In this document: one piece after another, positions 54,289 through 63,351 of the stretch
How the letters are laid out: the number at the start of each line of letters is the position of its first letter
Position numbering within the stretch: position 1 is the first letter of the stretch
Assembly: GCA_001767855.1 (NCBI GenBank)
Contig: MEMF01000002.1
Coordinates: forward strand, 232,893 to 296,892
Direction: 5' to 3'
Length of the DNA stretch: 64,000 nucleotides
From: Alphaproteobacteria bacterium RIFCSPHIGHO2_01_FULL_41_14
GTDB taxonomy: Bacteria; Pseudomonadota; Alphaproteobacteria; UBA7879; UBA5542
The notes under the pieces: generated by a model
Databases searched by the model: none
Told to the model about the DNA's origin: nothing
The model's input: the letters and a program-made list of their open reading frames with translations, nothing else
Program-made: the position numbers and the translations under genes

Positions 54289-56062
54289 AGATGGCCCTTC
54301 CTGGAGTTTGATAGTTATACGTTTGTGCATAGCGGGTATTGAAGGCATTGTCCAGACGGGCAAAGAGAGAGGCCCCTGGGTTTAGCTGATATTTAAGAGC
54401 GATGTTCACAAGGGAATATTCCCTGAGCCCTTGTCCTTGAGTGCTCTGCCTTTTCCCGATGTAGAGGATTTCAGGGCTGAGGGTGACATCTTCCGTAGGC
54501 CCATAATCCAGTTGGAAACAGGCTTTATGTTTAGGAAATTCGGGATTTGTGTTGGCTTGGTGTGCATCGAGATTTGTATAGGTATAACTCATTGTTGTAC
54601 TCACCGTTGGATAAGGCACATAGAGAAACTGGGATTCTACGCCCGAGATTTTGGTGGATCCCGGAAGGTTTACGCTTCTACGCACATTATTTTGTAAGTT
54701 GCCTTGGATCATGTTGGTAATTTGTGTCAAAAAGGGAGTGAGTTGGAAAGACATATTCTGATGGGGGAACGTTTGTTCAAAGGTCATATCTAGGGTGCGG
54801 GTTCGTTCAGATCTGAGCAGAGGGTTCCCTTGCACATAGGTGTTGGTCACATAAAGATCGAAAAGCGCGGGATTTAAAAATCCGGTTCGAATCCCCCCTT
54901 TCACAAGGGTATTCCCTCTCGCGTAAGCCAGGACAGCGGAATAGGTCGTGTTTCCCCCGAACTTTTGATGATGGTCAAGCCGTATACCTGCTTCAGCGGA
55001 AAGTGTCTCTGTGAGATGGGCCTTTTGGATCCACCCCCCATAAGCGGAGAGGAGACTCTTTTTGAGAGGGGGAGAGCCGCTGTTCATACGGTCTTGCTGA
55101 ACGCCAGCTAAGAGAGTTGATTCTAAGCGCGGAGAGAGAGTGTACGTTCCTGTATAGCTGGCGCCGCTCATTAAAAAGAAAGAGGCGGGAAAGCTGGTGG
55201 TTTTGAGTTTGCTGCGATTCAGAAAGCCTTTAACAGCATGGGTCGTGGTCTCAAATCCGAGGCCCAATAAGGCCAGAGTTGTGGCTTGGTCTTCCTGTGG
55301 TTTGGGCGATAAAGGGGTGACAGTATTTGCGTCATATTTTGTTTCAGTTTCCAGGACTCTGGCGGTGAGCTTAAAGGTACTGGTATCTCCCACTTGATGT
55401 TCCAACCGAGTGGCCATGTTTCCTAAGCGGGCCCGCCCCCTTTCTCCTGGTTTTCGGGTATTACCATATTGGGGGAGACCCGCGGTGCGAGAGCCCTCTC
55501 CGTGAATGACCCATTGGGTCTCAGGTGTTATTTTTTGGTGGGCCAGGTGACCATATCCCCATTGAAAACTGCCGCCTTCCGCGGTGAAGATGTTCTCAGC
55601 TGGCAGAAACGGCGTTTCCATCAAGACAACGCCTCCACTGGCGCCATTGCCATAACGGACGCCCTGACTGCCCGGGATCACCTCTGTTAAACGGGTTGCT
55701 CCTCCGAGAAGGGGAGAGAAGTTCACATAGCCTCCGCCATCTTGAACGGGGATATCATCGATGCTCACGTAAGTGTTACGAGACGTTTGTCCGCGGAAGC
55801 TCACATTACTTATTTGCCCCATCCCCCCTAATTTTTTGAGAATCAAACTGGGAAGAGCTTCCAAAGCATCTCTGGCTTCAGAGGGTGTCTCAGCCACATC
55901 AGTGGGTTTATAGCTCTGGGCTTTCAAGGTTTCTTTCCAGGAGTGTCGGGCGGGAATGGTCAGAACCAACGCGGCGTATCCTTGGAACGAGAGACCTGAG
56001 ATCAGACCAAGGACAAAGATAAACCGACTCAAAGACAACCGCCTTTTCATGTTTCTTCTCAA
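54263..56062 (-). CDS. btuB: TonB-dependent outer-membrane receptor for cobalamin (BtuB-like)
   Basis: A 599-aa outer-membrane receptor. Signal peptide up to about residue 30, then the plug domain (ALEALPSLILKKLGGMGQISNVSFRG-type block, GSQGVRYGNGASGGVVLMETP) and a 22-strand barrel ending in the C-terminal Phe of YVGTHLYF. BtuB family size is matched. First gene of btuB-btuF-btuC-btuD, and directly downstream of the cobalamin riboswitch, which sets the substrate. Confidence 0.92.
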   Translation of the reverse strand: MRRNMKRRLSLSRFIFVLGLISGLSFQGYAALVLTIPARHSWKETLKAQSYKPTDVAETPSEARDALEALPSLILKKLGGMGQISNVSFRGQTSRNTYVSIDDIPVQDGGGYVNFSPLLGGATRLTEVIPGSQGVRYGNGASGGVVLMETPFLPAENIFTAEGGSFQWGYGHLAHQKITPETQWVIHGEGSRTAGLPQYGNTRKPGERGRARLGNMATRLEHQVGDTSTFKLTARVLETETKYDANTVTPLSPKPQEDQATTLALLGLGFETTTHAVKGFLNRSKLKTTSFPASFFLMSGASYTGTYTLSPRLESTLLAGVQQDRMNSGSPPLKKSLLSAYGGWIQKAHLTETLSAEAGIRLDHHQKFGGNTTYSAVLAYARGNTLVKGGIRTGFLNPALFDLYVTNTYVQGNPLLRSERTRTLDMTFEQTFPHQNMSFQLTPFLTQITNMIQGNLQNNVRRSVNLPGSTKISGVESQFLYVPYPTVSTTMSYTYTNLDAHQANTNPEFPKHKACFQLDYGPTEDVTLSPEILYIGKRQSTQGQGLREYSLVNIALKYQLNPGASLFARLDNAFNTRYAQTYNYQTPGRAIYVGTHLYF

Positions 56063-56154
56063 TAGTTAATTTTTATTGTCAGGTCGCGTATGAAATATTT
56101 TTTAAGAAAAATTCACAGAGTCTTGATCCCGCCGATCAAAAACATAGGACACTG

Positions 56155-56317
56155 ATAAGGGCAGGTCTCCTGGCTTAAGCATTGACGATGTAGAAAATCT
56201 TCCCAGGGATCACGCCCCAGTGATTGAGGAAGAGAAACTTCCTCTGCGATCCACATCACATCTTTTACAGTTGCGGGGGCAGCTGTGGTTTCACACCACA
56301 TTCCCTTAGACCCTTAT
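56155..56317 (-). ncRNA. Cobalamin (B12) riboswitch
   Basis: On the minus strand, helix P1 is ATAAGGG (56311-56317) with CCCTTAT (56155-56161). Between them are the conserved AAGGGAATGTGGTG, ACCACAGCTGCCCCCGCAAC and the B12 box AAGCCAGGAGACCTGCC (56161-56177). It lies 95 bases before btuB. High B12 would shut expression of the uptake operon; whether by blocking transcription or translation is unclear, as no U-tailed terminator follows. Confidence 0.95.
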
Positions 56318-56324
56318 TCCAGGC

Positions 56325-56353
56325 ATCATGGCAAAAAGAGAGAGAAAGTTCAA
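56325..56353 (-). promoter_or_regulatory. Predicted promoter of the B12 uptake operon
   Basis: TTGAAC (56348-56353), a 17-base spacer and CATGAT (56325-56330). The predicted start falls at the 5' end of riboswitch helix P1, which supports it. Confidence 0.45.
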
Positions 56354-56392
56354 GGGGAAGTCTCAAACTTGTGTGAACTCAAACACAAAAAC

Positions 56393-56420
56393 TTGCCAAA
56401 TCATAAAAAGGGCGTATACT
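56393..56420 (+). promoter_or_regulatory. Predicted promoter of nusA-infB
   Basis: TTGCCA (56393-56398), a 16-base spacer and TATACT (56415-56420). The predicted start is about 70 bases before nusA. Confidence 0.65.
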
Positions 56421-56447
56421 GCCCCTTAACATCCTTTTCATATTGTC

Positions 56448-56474
56448 AAGGTGGACCGTTGGTCCGCCTTTTTA
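56448..56474 (+). terminator. Intrinsic terminator in the nusA leader
   Basis: AAGGTGGACC pairs with GGTCCGCCTT around a GTT loop, followed by TTTTTATTT. It lies between the promoter and the nusA start, so it should act as an attenuator unless it ends a lost upstream gene. Confidence 0.75.
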
Positions 56475-56499
56475 TTTAGGTAAATTACGAGGAAAAAGA

Positions 56500-57993
56500 A
56501 TGGTAGCATCAATAAACAAAGAAGCATTGCAAATTGCGGAAGCTGTGGCCCAGGAAAAAGGTATTAACCCTGAAGAGGTGTTAATTGCTATGGAAGAGGC
56601 CATTCAAAAGCTAGGTCGTTCCAAATATGGAATCGAAAATGATATTCGGGTGCAGATTGACCGCAAAACAGGTGCCATTCAAATCGACCGGTACAGAGAA
56701 GTTGTGGAAATGGTGGAAGATGCCGCCAAACAAATCTCCCTCGAAGAGGCACAAGCGCAAGATAAAGGTGTTGCCATTGGGGATTTTCTCATCGAAAATT
56801 TGCCACCTGTTCAATTTGGCCGTGTGGGGGCACAAGCTGCCCGGCAAGTTATTTCTTCCCGCGTTAGGGGGGCTGAACGTAGGAAGCAATACGAAGATTT
56901 CAAAGACAAAATTGGCGAAATTGTGAGTGGTATTGTCAAACGGGTTGATTACGGGAATTACATTATCGACATTGGCCGCACGGAATGTTTACTCAGACGG
57001 GATGAAAGTATTCCGCGCGAAATGTTGAAACCAGGGGATCGGGTACGTTGTTTTGTGCTGGATGTGCGCGAAGAAGCACGGGGACCCCAAGTCTTTTTGT
57101 CGCGGTCTCACCCTGACTTTATGGCCAAACTTTTTTCCCAAGAAGTTCCAGAAATTTATGATGGGAACATAGAGATCCTTTCTGTAGCTCGTGACCCCGG
57201 AAGCCGTGCCAAGATTGCGGTGCGGTCTCGGGACAGCAGCATTGATCCCGTGGGGGCGTGCGTGGGGATGAGAGGAAGCCGAGTTCAAGCTGTTGTGAAT
57301 GAATTACAAGGGGAGAAGGTTGACATCATCTTGTGGTCGGCAGACCTCGGGACATTCATTGTCAATGCCTTAACGCCAGCTGAAATTTCAAAAGTCGTGA
57401 TTGATGAAGATCAAAATCGGGTGGAAGTCATTGTGCCAGAAGACCAACAGAGCCTCGCCATCGGAAGACGGGGACAGAATGTAAGGTTAGCCTCACTTCT
57501 CACCGGCATGGAACTGAGTATCATGACAGAAGCGCAAGAATCAGACCGTCGTACGGAAGAGTTTAGTCGGAAGACCTCTCTCTTTATCGAAGCGCTCGAT
57601 GTGGATGAGGTGATCGCGCACCTCTTGGCTGTGGAAGGCTTTTCTACTCTAGAGGAAATTCTAGACGTCAGTGACGCAGAGCTTGCTGCCATTGAAGGGT
57701 TTGACGAAACCTTAGCCACAGAGTTAAAAACACGGGCCGCAACCTTTTTGAAAGAGCGGGCAGAGATCCTGAAAAGTAGGTGTGCGTCTTTGGGCATTTC
57801 CAAGGAGATTATGGAGATGGATGGACTTTCCCTTGAAATAAAAGAAAAATTAGGGCAAAACAACATCAAGACATTAGATGACCTTGGGGATCTTTCCTCG
57901 GATGAGCTGATGGATATTGTTGGTAAATCAGCGCTAAAAGAAGAAGAAGCCAATCAAGTTATCATGAAAGCACGAGCTCATTGGTTTGAGTAG
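56500..57993 (+). CDS. nusA: Transcription termination/antitermination factor NusA
   Basis: A 497-aa NusA starting at ATG 56500 (GAGGA upstream; MVASINKEALQIAEAVA). The N-terminal RNA-polymerase-binding domain, S1 domain (GEIVSGIVKRVDYGNYIIDIG), KH domains (PVGACVGMRGSRVQAVVNEL and LAIGRRGQNVRLASLLTG) and two C-terminal acidic repeats with helix-hairpin-helix patterns are present. The usual upstream rimP is absent; infB follows after 29 bases, without the YlxR gene often found between. Confidence 0.97.
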   Translation: MVASINKEALQIAEAVAQEKGINPEEVLIAMEEAIQKLGRSKYGIENDIRVQIDRKTGAIQIDRYREVVEMVEDAAKQISLEEAQAQDKGVAIGDFLIENLPPVQFGRVGAQAARQVISSRVRGAERRKQYEDFKDKIGEIVSGIVKRVDYGNYIIDIGRTECLLRRDESIPREMLKPGDRVRCFVLDVREEARGPQVFLSRSHPDFMAKLFSQEVPEIYDGNIEILSVARDPGSRAKIAVRSRDSSIDPVGACVGMRGSRVQAVVNELQGEKVDIILWSADLGTFIVNALTPAEISKVVIDEDQNRVEVIVPEDQQSLAIGRRGQNVRLASLLTGMELSIMTEAQESDRRTEEFSRKTSLFIEALDVDEVIAHLLAVEGFSTLEEILDVSDAELAAIEGFDETLATELKTRAATFLKERAEILKSRCASLGISKEIMEMDGLSLEIKEKLGQNNIKTLDDLGDLSSDELMDIVGKSALKEEEANQVIMKARAHWFE

Positions 57994-58022
57994 TTGAGTT
58001 CAACTTGGGTGATGAGTATAAA

Positions 58023-60551
58023 ATGAGCGACAAAGAAAAAGATCAAGTTTCAACAGAGAAGAAGCCTTTGACGCTGTCGCGGAAGATTGATCTTAAGGAT
58101 TTAACAGAGACCCAATCTCGACAGTCCTCAAAAGGGGGGCGCACGGTTATCGTAGAGGTCAAAAAAAATAGATCTCTTCTAGATCGCAAGCCAGAAACAC
58201 CGGCAGAAAGGTCTGGACTCAGATCCTCTAAACCTGTTTTGAGGGTGCGTGAAAAATTCAGTCAGGAGACGTCAGAGGCGGAACATGAGTCGGTTGTCTT
58301 AAGGGCACAGGGAAAAAAGCTCACCGATCAAGAAAGAGAAGCCCGATTAAAGGCACTGCAAGATGCTTCCAAGTATATGGAAGAACAGGCGGCGCAATCT
58401 AATCTTTCGTCCAAGCGCGCTGCAGAATTACGCCAATTATCAGAAGAAAATCGCAAGCAAAAAGAAGAATTAGAACTCTCTCTCAAGCAAGAGGCTGAAG
58501 AGGAAGAGGCTGCTGTTTCATCGACAACACAGACAGAAACAGTCGGTACGGATAAAGAAAAAGAAGGTCTTCGAAAAGCGCGTGAACGGGAAGAAGACGA
58601 CGCGGCCGCGCGGCCAGCTGTGATTAAGCGCCAAGATGAACGGCGTCTCACAAAAATTAGCGTTTCAGATGTGGTGATCGATAGTGAAGGGGGTGAAGAT
58701 ACGTATCAGCGCCGCCGGACACGCAGTCTTGCCGCCATCAAGCGTGCCCGTGAAAAAGAAAGACTAAAATTATTGCGCCAACAAATGGTGCAAGAAAAAA
58801 TTTCTCGAGATGTCACGATCCCAGAGGCGATTACCATCCAAGATCTGGCTAATCGGATGGCTGAAAAAGTATCTGATGTGATCAAATGTTTTATGAAAAT
58901 GGGAACCATGGTCACTATTACTCAATCCGTGGATGCGGATACAGCTCAGCTGATTGCAGAAGAGATGGGCCACAAAGTCAAGCGTGTGTCGGATGCTGAC
59001 ATCGAAGAGGTTCTCCTGGAAGAGCCAGATGCGGAAGGTGCCTTGGAGTCTCGTCCTCCTGTTGTGACCATCATGGGGCACGTGGATCATGGAAAAACGT
59101 CTTTGTTGGATGCGTTGCGCACCACCGATGTGGTTGCGGGAGAAGCGGGTGGCATTACCCAGCATATTGGCGCCTATCAGGTAACCTTACCCTCTCATCA
59201 AAAAATTACCTTTATTGATACACCAGGGCATGCAGCGTTTACCGAGATGCGGTCTCGCGGCGCCAATGTGACAGATATTGTGGTTTTGGTGGTAGCAGCG
59301 GATGATGGGATCAAAGAACAAACCGTGGAAGCCATTAATCACGCCAAAGCAGCCAAAGTACCCCTTATCGTTGCTATTAACAAAATTGATAAACCGGGCG
59401 CAAATCCAGAGAGAGTGCGTCAGGAACTCATGCAGCACGGCATCTTCCTTGAAGAACTGGGTGGAGACGTCTTATCCGTGGAAGTGTCAGCTCTTCAAAA
59501 GAAAAATCTCGATAAGCTCGAAGAGACCATTTTGCTTCAAGCCGAAATGGCGCACTTACGGGCGAATCCCCATCGGTCTGCGTCAGGTGTTGTGGTGGAG
59601 TCTCGTTTAGAAAAAGGTCGTGGCCCTGTGGTGACGACGCTCATCCAAAAAGGAACGTTAAAAGCGGGTGATTTCTTTGTGGCTGGTTCTGAGTGGGGCC
59701 GCGTACGCGTGCTCTTAAATGACCATGGAAAGCCGTTGAATACGGCGGGCCCTTCCATGCCTGTGGAAATCATAGGCTTTAATGGCTTGCCTGCGGCGGG
59801 AGATATTTTCTCCGTGACGCAAGAGGAATCAAAGGCGCGTGAAATTGCCGAATATCGTCGCCATAAGAAAAAAGAAAAACAAGCAGCCCTGTTGGATAAA
59901 AAGAAGATGGATAATCTCTTTTCCAAGAAGGGAGCCCATAGAGAGCTCGCTATTTTGATCAAAGGAGACGTGCAGGGGTCAGTGGAGGCCATCGCGTCCA
60001 GCTTGATGAAACTCAGAACGGAAGAGGTCTCTGTCCTCGTCCTTCACAGTGGCGTAGGGGAAGTAAATGAAACGGATGTTTCATTGGCGAATGCGTCGAA
60101 TGCTTTGATTGTGAGCTTTAATGTGAAGGCCAATGCCCAGGCACGGGAACTTGCCCAACGGGAAGGGATTGAACTCCGCACCTACTCCATTATTTACGAT
60201 ATTATTACCGATGTGAAAGATCTCTTAGGCGGGCTTCTTTCACCCATCCTTAATGAGAAGTATTTGGGGCGCGCAGAGGTGAGAAGAATATTTAAGATTT
60301 CAAGGCTGGGGCACGTGGCGGGTTGTTATGTGTCAGATGGCGTGATTAAAAAATCGGGCAAAGTCCGTCTGATGCGTGCAGGCGAGATGATCTTCGAAGG
60401 CCGTATTAAAACGCTGAAGCGGACAACGGATGAAGCCAAGGAAGTGAAGAGCGGGTTTGAATGTGGTATTTTGCTTGAAGGGTTTAATGACATTCACGAG
60501 GGCGACATAATCGAATGTTCTGAAATAGAACGGATTGCGCGTACTCTTTAA
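58023..60551 (+). CDS. infB: Translation initiation factor IF-2
   Basis: An 842-aa IF-2 from ATG 58023; an in-frame TTG at 58005 is less likely. A long charged N-terminal region (with IF2-N subdomain near [21 protein letters not shown]) is followed by the G domain: G1 [11 protein letters not shown]3 DTPGHAAF, G4 NKID. Domains II, III ([18 protein letters not shown]) and C-terminal IV (fMet-tRNA binding) complete it. Downstream rbfA and truB are not present. Confidence 0.97.
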   Translation: MSDKEKDQVSTEKKPLTLSRKIDLKDLTETQSRQSSKGGRTVIVEVKKNRSLLDRKPETPAERSGLRSSKPVLRVREKFSQETSEAEHESVVLRAQGKKLTDQEREARLKALQDASKYMEEQAAQSNLSSKRAAELRQLSEENRKQKEELELSLKQEAEEEEAAVSSTTQTETVGTDKEKEGLRKAREREEDDAAARPAVIKRQDERRLTKISVSDVVIDSEGGEDTYQRRRTRSLAAIKRAREKERLKLLRQQMVQEKISRDVTIPEAITIQDLANRMAEKVSDVIKCFMKMGTMVTITQSVDADTAQLIAEEMGHKVKRVSDADIEEVLLEEPDAEGALESRPPVVTIMGHVDHGKTSLLDALRTTDVVAGEAGGITQHIGAYQVTLPSHQKITFIDTPGHAAFTEMRSRGANVTDIVVLVVAADDGIKEQTVEAINHAKAAKVPLIVAINKIDKPGANPERVRQELMQHGIFLEELGGDVLSVEVSALQKKNLDKLEETILLQAEMAHLRANPHRSASGVVVESRLEKGRGPVVTTLIQKGTLKAGDFFVAGSEWGRVRVLLNDHGKPLNTAGPSMPVEIIGFNGLPAAGDIFSVTQEESKAREIAEYRRHKKKEKQAALLDKKKMDNLFSKKGAHRELAILIKGDVQGSVEAIASSLMKLRTEEVSVLVLHSGVGEVNETDVSLANASNALIVSFNVKANAQARELAQREGIELRTYSIIYDIITDVKDLLGGLLSPILNEKYLGRAEVRRIFKISRLGHVAGCYVSDGVIKKSGKVRLMRAGEMIFEGRIKTLKRTTDEAKEVKSGFECGILLEGFNDIHEGDIIECSEIERIARTL

Positions 60552-60592
60552 CAGCTCTATAGTAATCAGTAAAAATCGGGAGGTACGAGATT

Positions 60593-61198
60593 TTGATTGA
60601 TCATCATTTTTTAAATAGTCCTTTTCCTATTCTTGTTTTAATAGGGAGTTATTTCTTAGGCACCATTCCGTTTGGGCTTTTGTTTACCAAATGGGCGGGA
60701 AAAGGAGACATTCGTACTATTGGGTCTGGCAATATTGGGGCCACCAATGTGCTCCGCACTGGCAATAAATTTTTAGCTTTAGCGACATTTTTCTGTGATG
60801 CTCTCAAAGGATATGGGGCGGTTTATCTGGGTGAACGATTCCAGGTTCAGGATTTTGCGGCCGTGGCCGTTATTCTCGGACACATGTTTCCCATTTGGCT
60901 CAAGTTTAAAGGCGGTAAGGGTGTTGCGACCTATGGGGGTATTTTATTCGGCCTCTCTGTTCCCTTGGGGGCTCAAGCGGTTTTGGCTTGGGTGAGCTTT
61001 GCGTTGATCTTTGGGTACTCGTCTCTAGCTGCGTTATTGGCAGCTCTGTTGGTGCCGTTTACGGTCTGGATTTGGAGTTACGGAGAACCCCTTCTTTATA
61101 CCACGGGAGCCTTAAGCGTTCTGTTAATCCTCAAGCACTACGAAAATATCTTGAGGTTGATCAAAGGGAAAGAACCCAAGATTGGACAGAAGGGGTAG
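60593..61198 (+). CDS. plsY: Glycerol-3-phosphate acyltransferase PlsY
   Basis: Transfers acyl groups from acyl-phosphate to glycerol 3-phosphate in the inner membrane, starting phospholipid synthesis. 201 aa with five membrane helices. The three conserved loops are SGNIGATNVLRTGN, ILGHMFPIWLKFKGGKGVATYGG and LLILKHYENI. The start is TTG with GGGAGG eight bases upstream. Confidence 0.95.
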   Translation: MIDHHFLNSPFPILVLIGSYFLGTIPFGLLFTKWAGKGDIRTIGSGNIGATNVLRTGNKFLALATFFCDALKGYGAVYLGERFQVQDFAAVAVILGHMFPIWLKFKGGKGVATYGGILFGLSVPLGAQAVLAWVSFALIFGYSSLAALLAALLVPFTVWIWSYGEPLLYTTGALSVLLILKHYENILRLIKGKEPKIGQKG

Positions 61199-61229
61199 CT
61201 CCTAAAATTGGTTCGGTAGAAGGACTACA

Positions 61230-61694
61230 ATGAAAAAGGTAACCACAATACTCTTTCTTCTGTGCCTCGGTATAAATTCCTTTGGTGCTGCTCAAAATCC
61301 TGATAGTCTTAATGAAAAGTTTCGCTCAGCAATGGTTCCTCTTCGCCCAGCTCCCCCCTGTCACCTTCAGCGAATAGAGGGGGAGGGATATGTTGATTAT
61401 GGGTTGGGAATAAATCCAAAAGGGGCGTGGGAGATATCCATTTGCGACCTGACAGAGGTTGCTCCCCATTTTCATAAAACAATGGAATCCCATTTTATCG
61501 TTCTAGAAGGAATCGCTCTTGTGACGTTGGATGGGAAGTCTCAAATTTTAACTCCAGGACAACATATCCATATAGGCAAGAAAGTTGTTCATGCAATCAA
61601 ATCAGCGGATCCAGCCACTTCTGTTCGATTTCTCTGTTCAATGTTTCCTGCGTATGATCCAACAGATTACCATCTGCTTTCAGCGACTTTATAA
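61230..61694 (+). CDS. Secreted cupin-domain protein
   Basis: 154 residues with a signal peptide (TTILFLLCLGINSFGAA). A small cupin barrel follows: APHFHKTMESHFIVLEG (motif 1, with two His and a Glu as likely metal ligands) and TPGQHIHIGKKVVHAI (motif 2). Function unknown; related cupins include sugar isomerases and dioxygenases. It follows plsY by 31 bases and may share its transcript. Confidence 0.75.
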   Translation: MKKVTTILFLLCLGINSFGAAQNPDSLNEKFRSAMVPLRPAPPCHLQRIEGEGYVDYGLGINPKGAWEISICDLTEVAPHFHKTMESHFIVLEGIALVTLDGKSQILTPGQHIHIGKKVVHAIKSADPATSVRFLCSMFPAYDPTDYHLLSATL

Positions 61695-61734
61695 TTCGCA
61701 GGGGTTAGAGGTCAGCCCTTGTTTCATATAAATT

Positions 61735-61860
61735 CTGTGATCCCCTCTCACCGTCTGTCGCCCTCGGTGACAAGCGGGGGCCCAGTCTTTCTTCTGACTA
61801 TTTTCGTTGTGTGGGTTCATTTGCTGGATTTCCGCCTCCGCGGGAATGAGAGGGAAAGGA
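61735..61860. repeat. Intergenic hairpin repeat element
   Basis: A non-coding stretch with ATTTCCGC-CTCC-GCGGGAAT (61828-61847), matching the GGATTCCCGC/GCGGGAATGA type of dispersed repeat found in many bacterial genomes, and a second GC-rich segment (GTCTGTCGCCCTCGGTGACA). Probably a mobile or REP-like element. No second copy in the window. Confidence 0.5.
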
Positions 61861-61879
61861 TAGAAAAGGGCGTGGCTTT

Positions 61880-62641
61880 TTAAAACTCCAGCCACTTCTT
61901 CCCGAATTGTTCTTTGATGACTTTTTCAGGCACTTCTTCCAGATCATGTTCTTTCAGTGCGCCTAATTGAAAAGGTCCATAACTCAGACGAATAAGTCGA
62001 TTCACCACGTGGCCCAAGTGCCCCATGATTTTGCGGATTTCTTGATTCTTACCTTCGGTGAGGCTGACTTTGATCCAGCTGTTGGCGCCGGATCCTTGAA
62101 CTTTTTCGAGGGACGCAATGACAGATCCATACTGAACGCCATCCACTTTAATACCATTTTTGAGGTTTTTCAGAGCGACTTCTGACGGGGTTCCAAAGAC
62201 GCGCACTTTATACCGCCGAACCCACCCTGTGCTGGGCAGCTCGAGATGGCGGGTCAAGGCACCACTGTTGGTCATGAGAAGCAATCCCTCCGAGTTATAG
62301 TCAAGACGTCCCACAGACACGAGGCGGGGTAGTTTGGGATAACGCCTTTCGATATCGTCGAAAATAGTGTCTCTGTTTTTGGGATCTTTTCGAGAACACA
62401 TGAGCCCTGTGGGCTTGTAGTATTTCCACAGTCTCACGCCCTCTTGGTGGGGAAGGGCTTCTCCATCCACCAAGATTTTATCGGAGCTCTGAACATTGTG
62501 GGCAGGGGAGGTGAGCACCACACCGTTCACAGAGACACGACCCTGAAGCACGTAACCCTCTGCTTCCCGGCGGGAACAAAGTCCGGATCGGGCAATGACC
62601 TTAGCAATCCGATCAGAGGGAAGATTAGGATCGGCAGGCAT
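61880..62641 (-). CDS. rRNA pseudouridine synthase (RsuA/RluB/RluF family)
   Basis: A 253-aa enzyme with an N-terminal S4 domain (DRIAKVIARSGLCSRREAEGYV...RVSVNG) and catalytic RLDYNSEGLLLMTNSG (Asp of GRLD) plus LTEGKNQEIRKIMGHLGH. It is of the RluB/RsuA branch, modifying 23S or 16S rRNA. I start at 62641 (MPADPNLPSDR), which overlaps the C26 peptidase stop by 17 bases; a longer frame from 62695 runs into that gene. Confidence 0.92.
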   Translation of the reverse strand: MPADPNLPSDRIAKVIARSGLCSRREAEGYVLQGRVSVNGVVLTSPAHNVQSSDKILVDGEALPHQEGVRLWKYYKPTGLMCSRKDPKNRDTIFDDIERRYPKLPRLVSVGRLDYNSEGLLLMTNSGALTRHLELPSTGWVRRYKVRVFGTPSEVALKNLKNGIKVDGVQYGSVIASLEKVQGSGANSWIKVSLTEGKNQEIRKIMGHLGHVVNRLIRLSYGPFQLGALKEHDLEEVPEKVIKEQFGKKWLEF

Positions 62642-63347
62642 GGATGAAGGCTTTAATGAGTAGCGTATCTGCGTCTGAAATTTCATATTCGGCATGCCAC
62701 TCGACCCCCAGGCAAAATTTTTCTCTGGGGACTTCGATGGCTTCTATAATGCCATCTGGCGCCACGGCTGACACAACGACTCCCTTTCCAATGGTTTTTA
62801 TAGATTGATGGTGACGAGAGTTGACCTCGACGGTTGTCCGATTCCCCAGAATTTTGGAGAGCTGCGTGTGGGGGGTGATCTCTATGGAATGAGAGGGTAA
62901 ATGCATTTCTTCTGGGGTCTGGAAATGGTTGAGTGAATGAGGCTTCTCTGTGGGAATATCTAGAAAAAGAGTGCCTCCATACAGATAATTGATGACTTGC
63001 ATCCCTGCACAAATACCAAAGACGGGCATCTTTCTTTTGAGAGCCTCTTTCACCAACAGAAAATCAAATTTCGAGCGTTGGTGGGAGATCTTCAAAGGGA
63101 TGGTGAGAGGCATCTCTTGACCAAACAAGGTGGGATCGTAATCGTTCCCGCCTGTCATGAGGACACCGTCTACGAGATCAAGCACCGCATCCACATCTAA
63201 ATTAGAAGAGGGAAGAGCAATGGGAGTGCCCCCATTTTTATAGATAGCCGCGATATATTTTTCAGTAAGCGCATGATACGGGCGAACAGAATATCCGCCT
63301 CCTTTTTCTTCAAAATCTAAATTAAGGCCGATAACAGGTTTTCTCAT
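62625..63347 (-). CDS. Gamma-glutamyl hydrolase-like peptidase (class I glutamine amidotransferase, C26)
   Basis: A 240-aa C26 peptidase resembling PuuD. The catalytic Cys is in FGICAGMQVINYLYGG, the His and Glu in GVEWHAEYE; DGVLMTGGNDYDPTLFG is the usual oxyanion segment. It releases glutamate from gamma-glutamyl compounds (gamma-Glu-GABA in the case of PuuD). Substrate not certain. The start at 63347 lies four bases after the cysS stop, so cysS, this gene and the pseudouridine synthase form one operon. Confidence 0.9.
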   Translation of the reverse strand: MRKPVIGLNLDFEEKGGGYSVRPYHALTEKYIAAIYKNGGTPIALPSSNLDVDAVLDLVDGVLMTGGNDYDPTLFGQEMPLTIPLKISHQRSKFDFLLVKEALKRKMPVFGICAGMQVINYLYGGTLFLDIPTEKPHSLNHFQTPEEMHLPSHSIEITPHTQLSKILGNRTTVEVNSRHHQSIKTIGKGVVVSAVAPDGIIEAIEVPREKFCLGVEWHAEYEISDADTLLIKAFIHACRS

Positions 63348-63351
63348 GATC

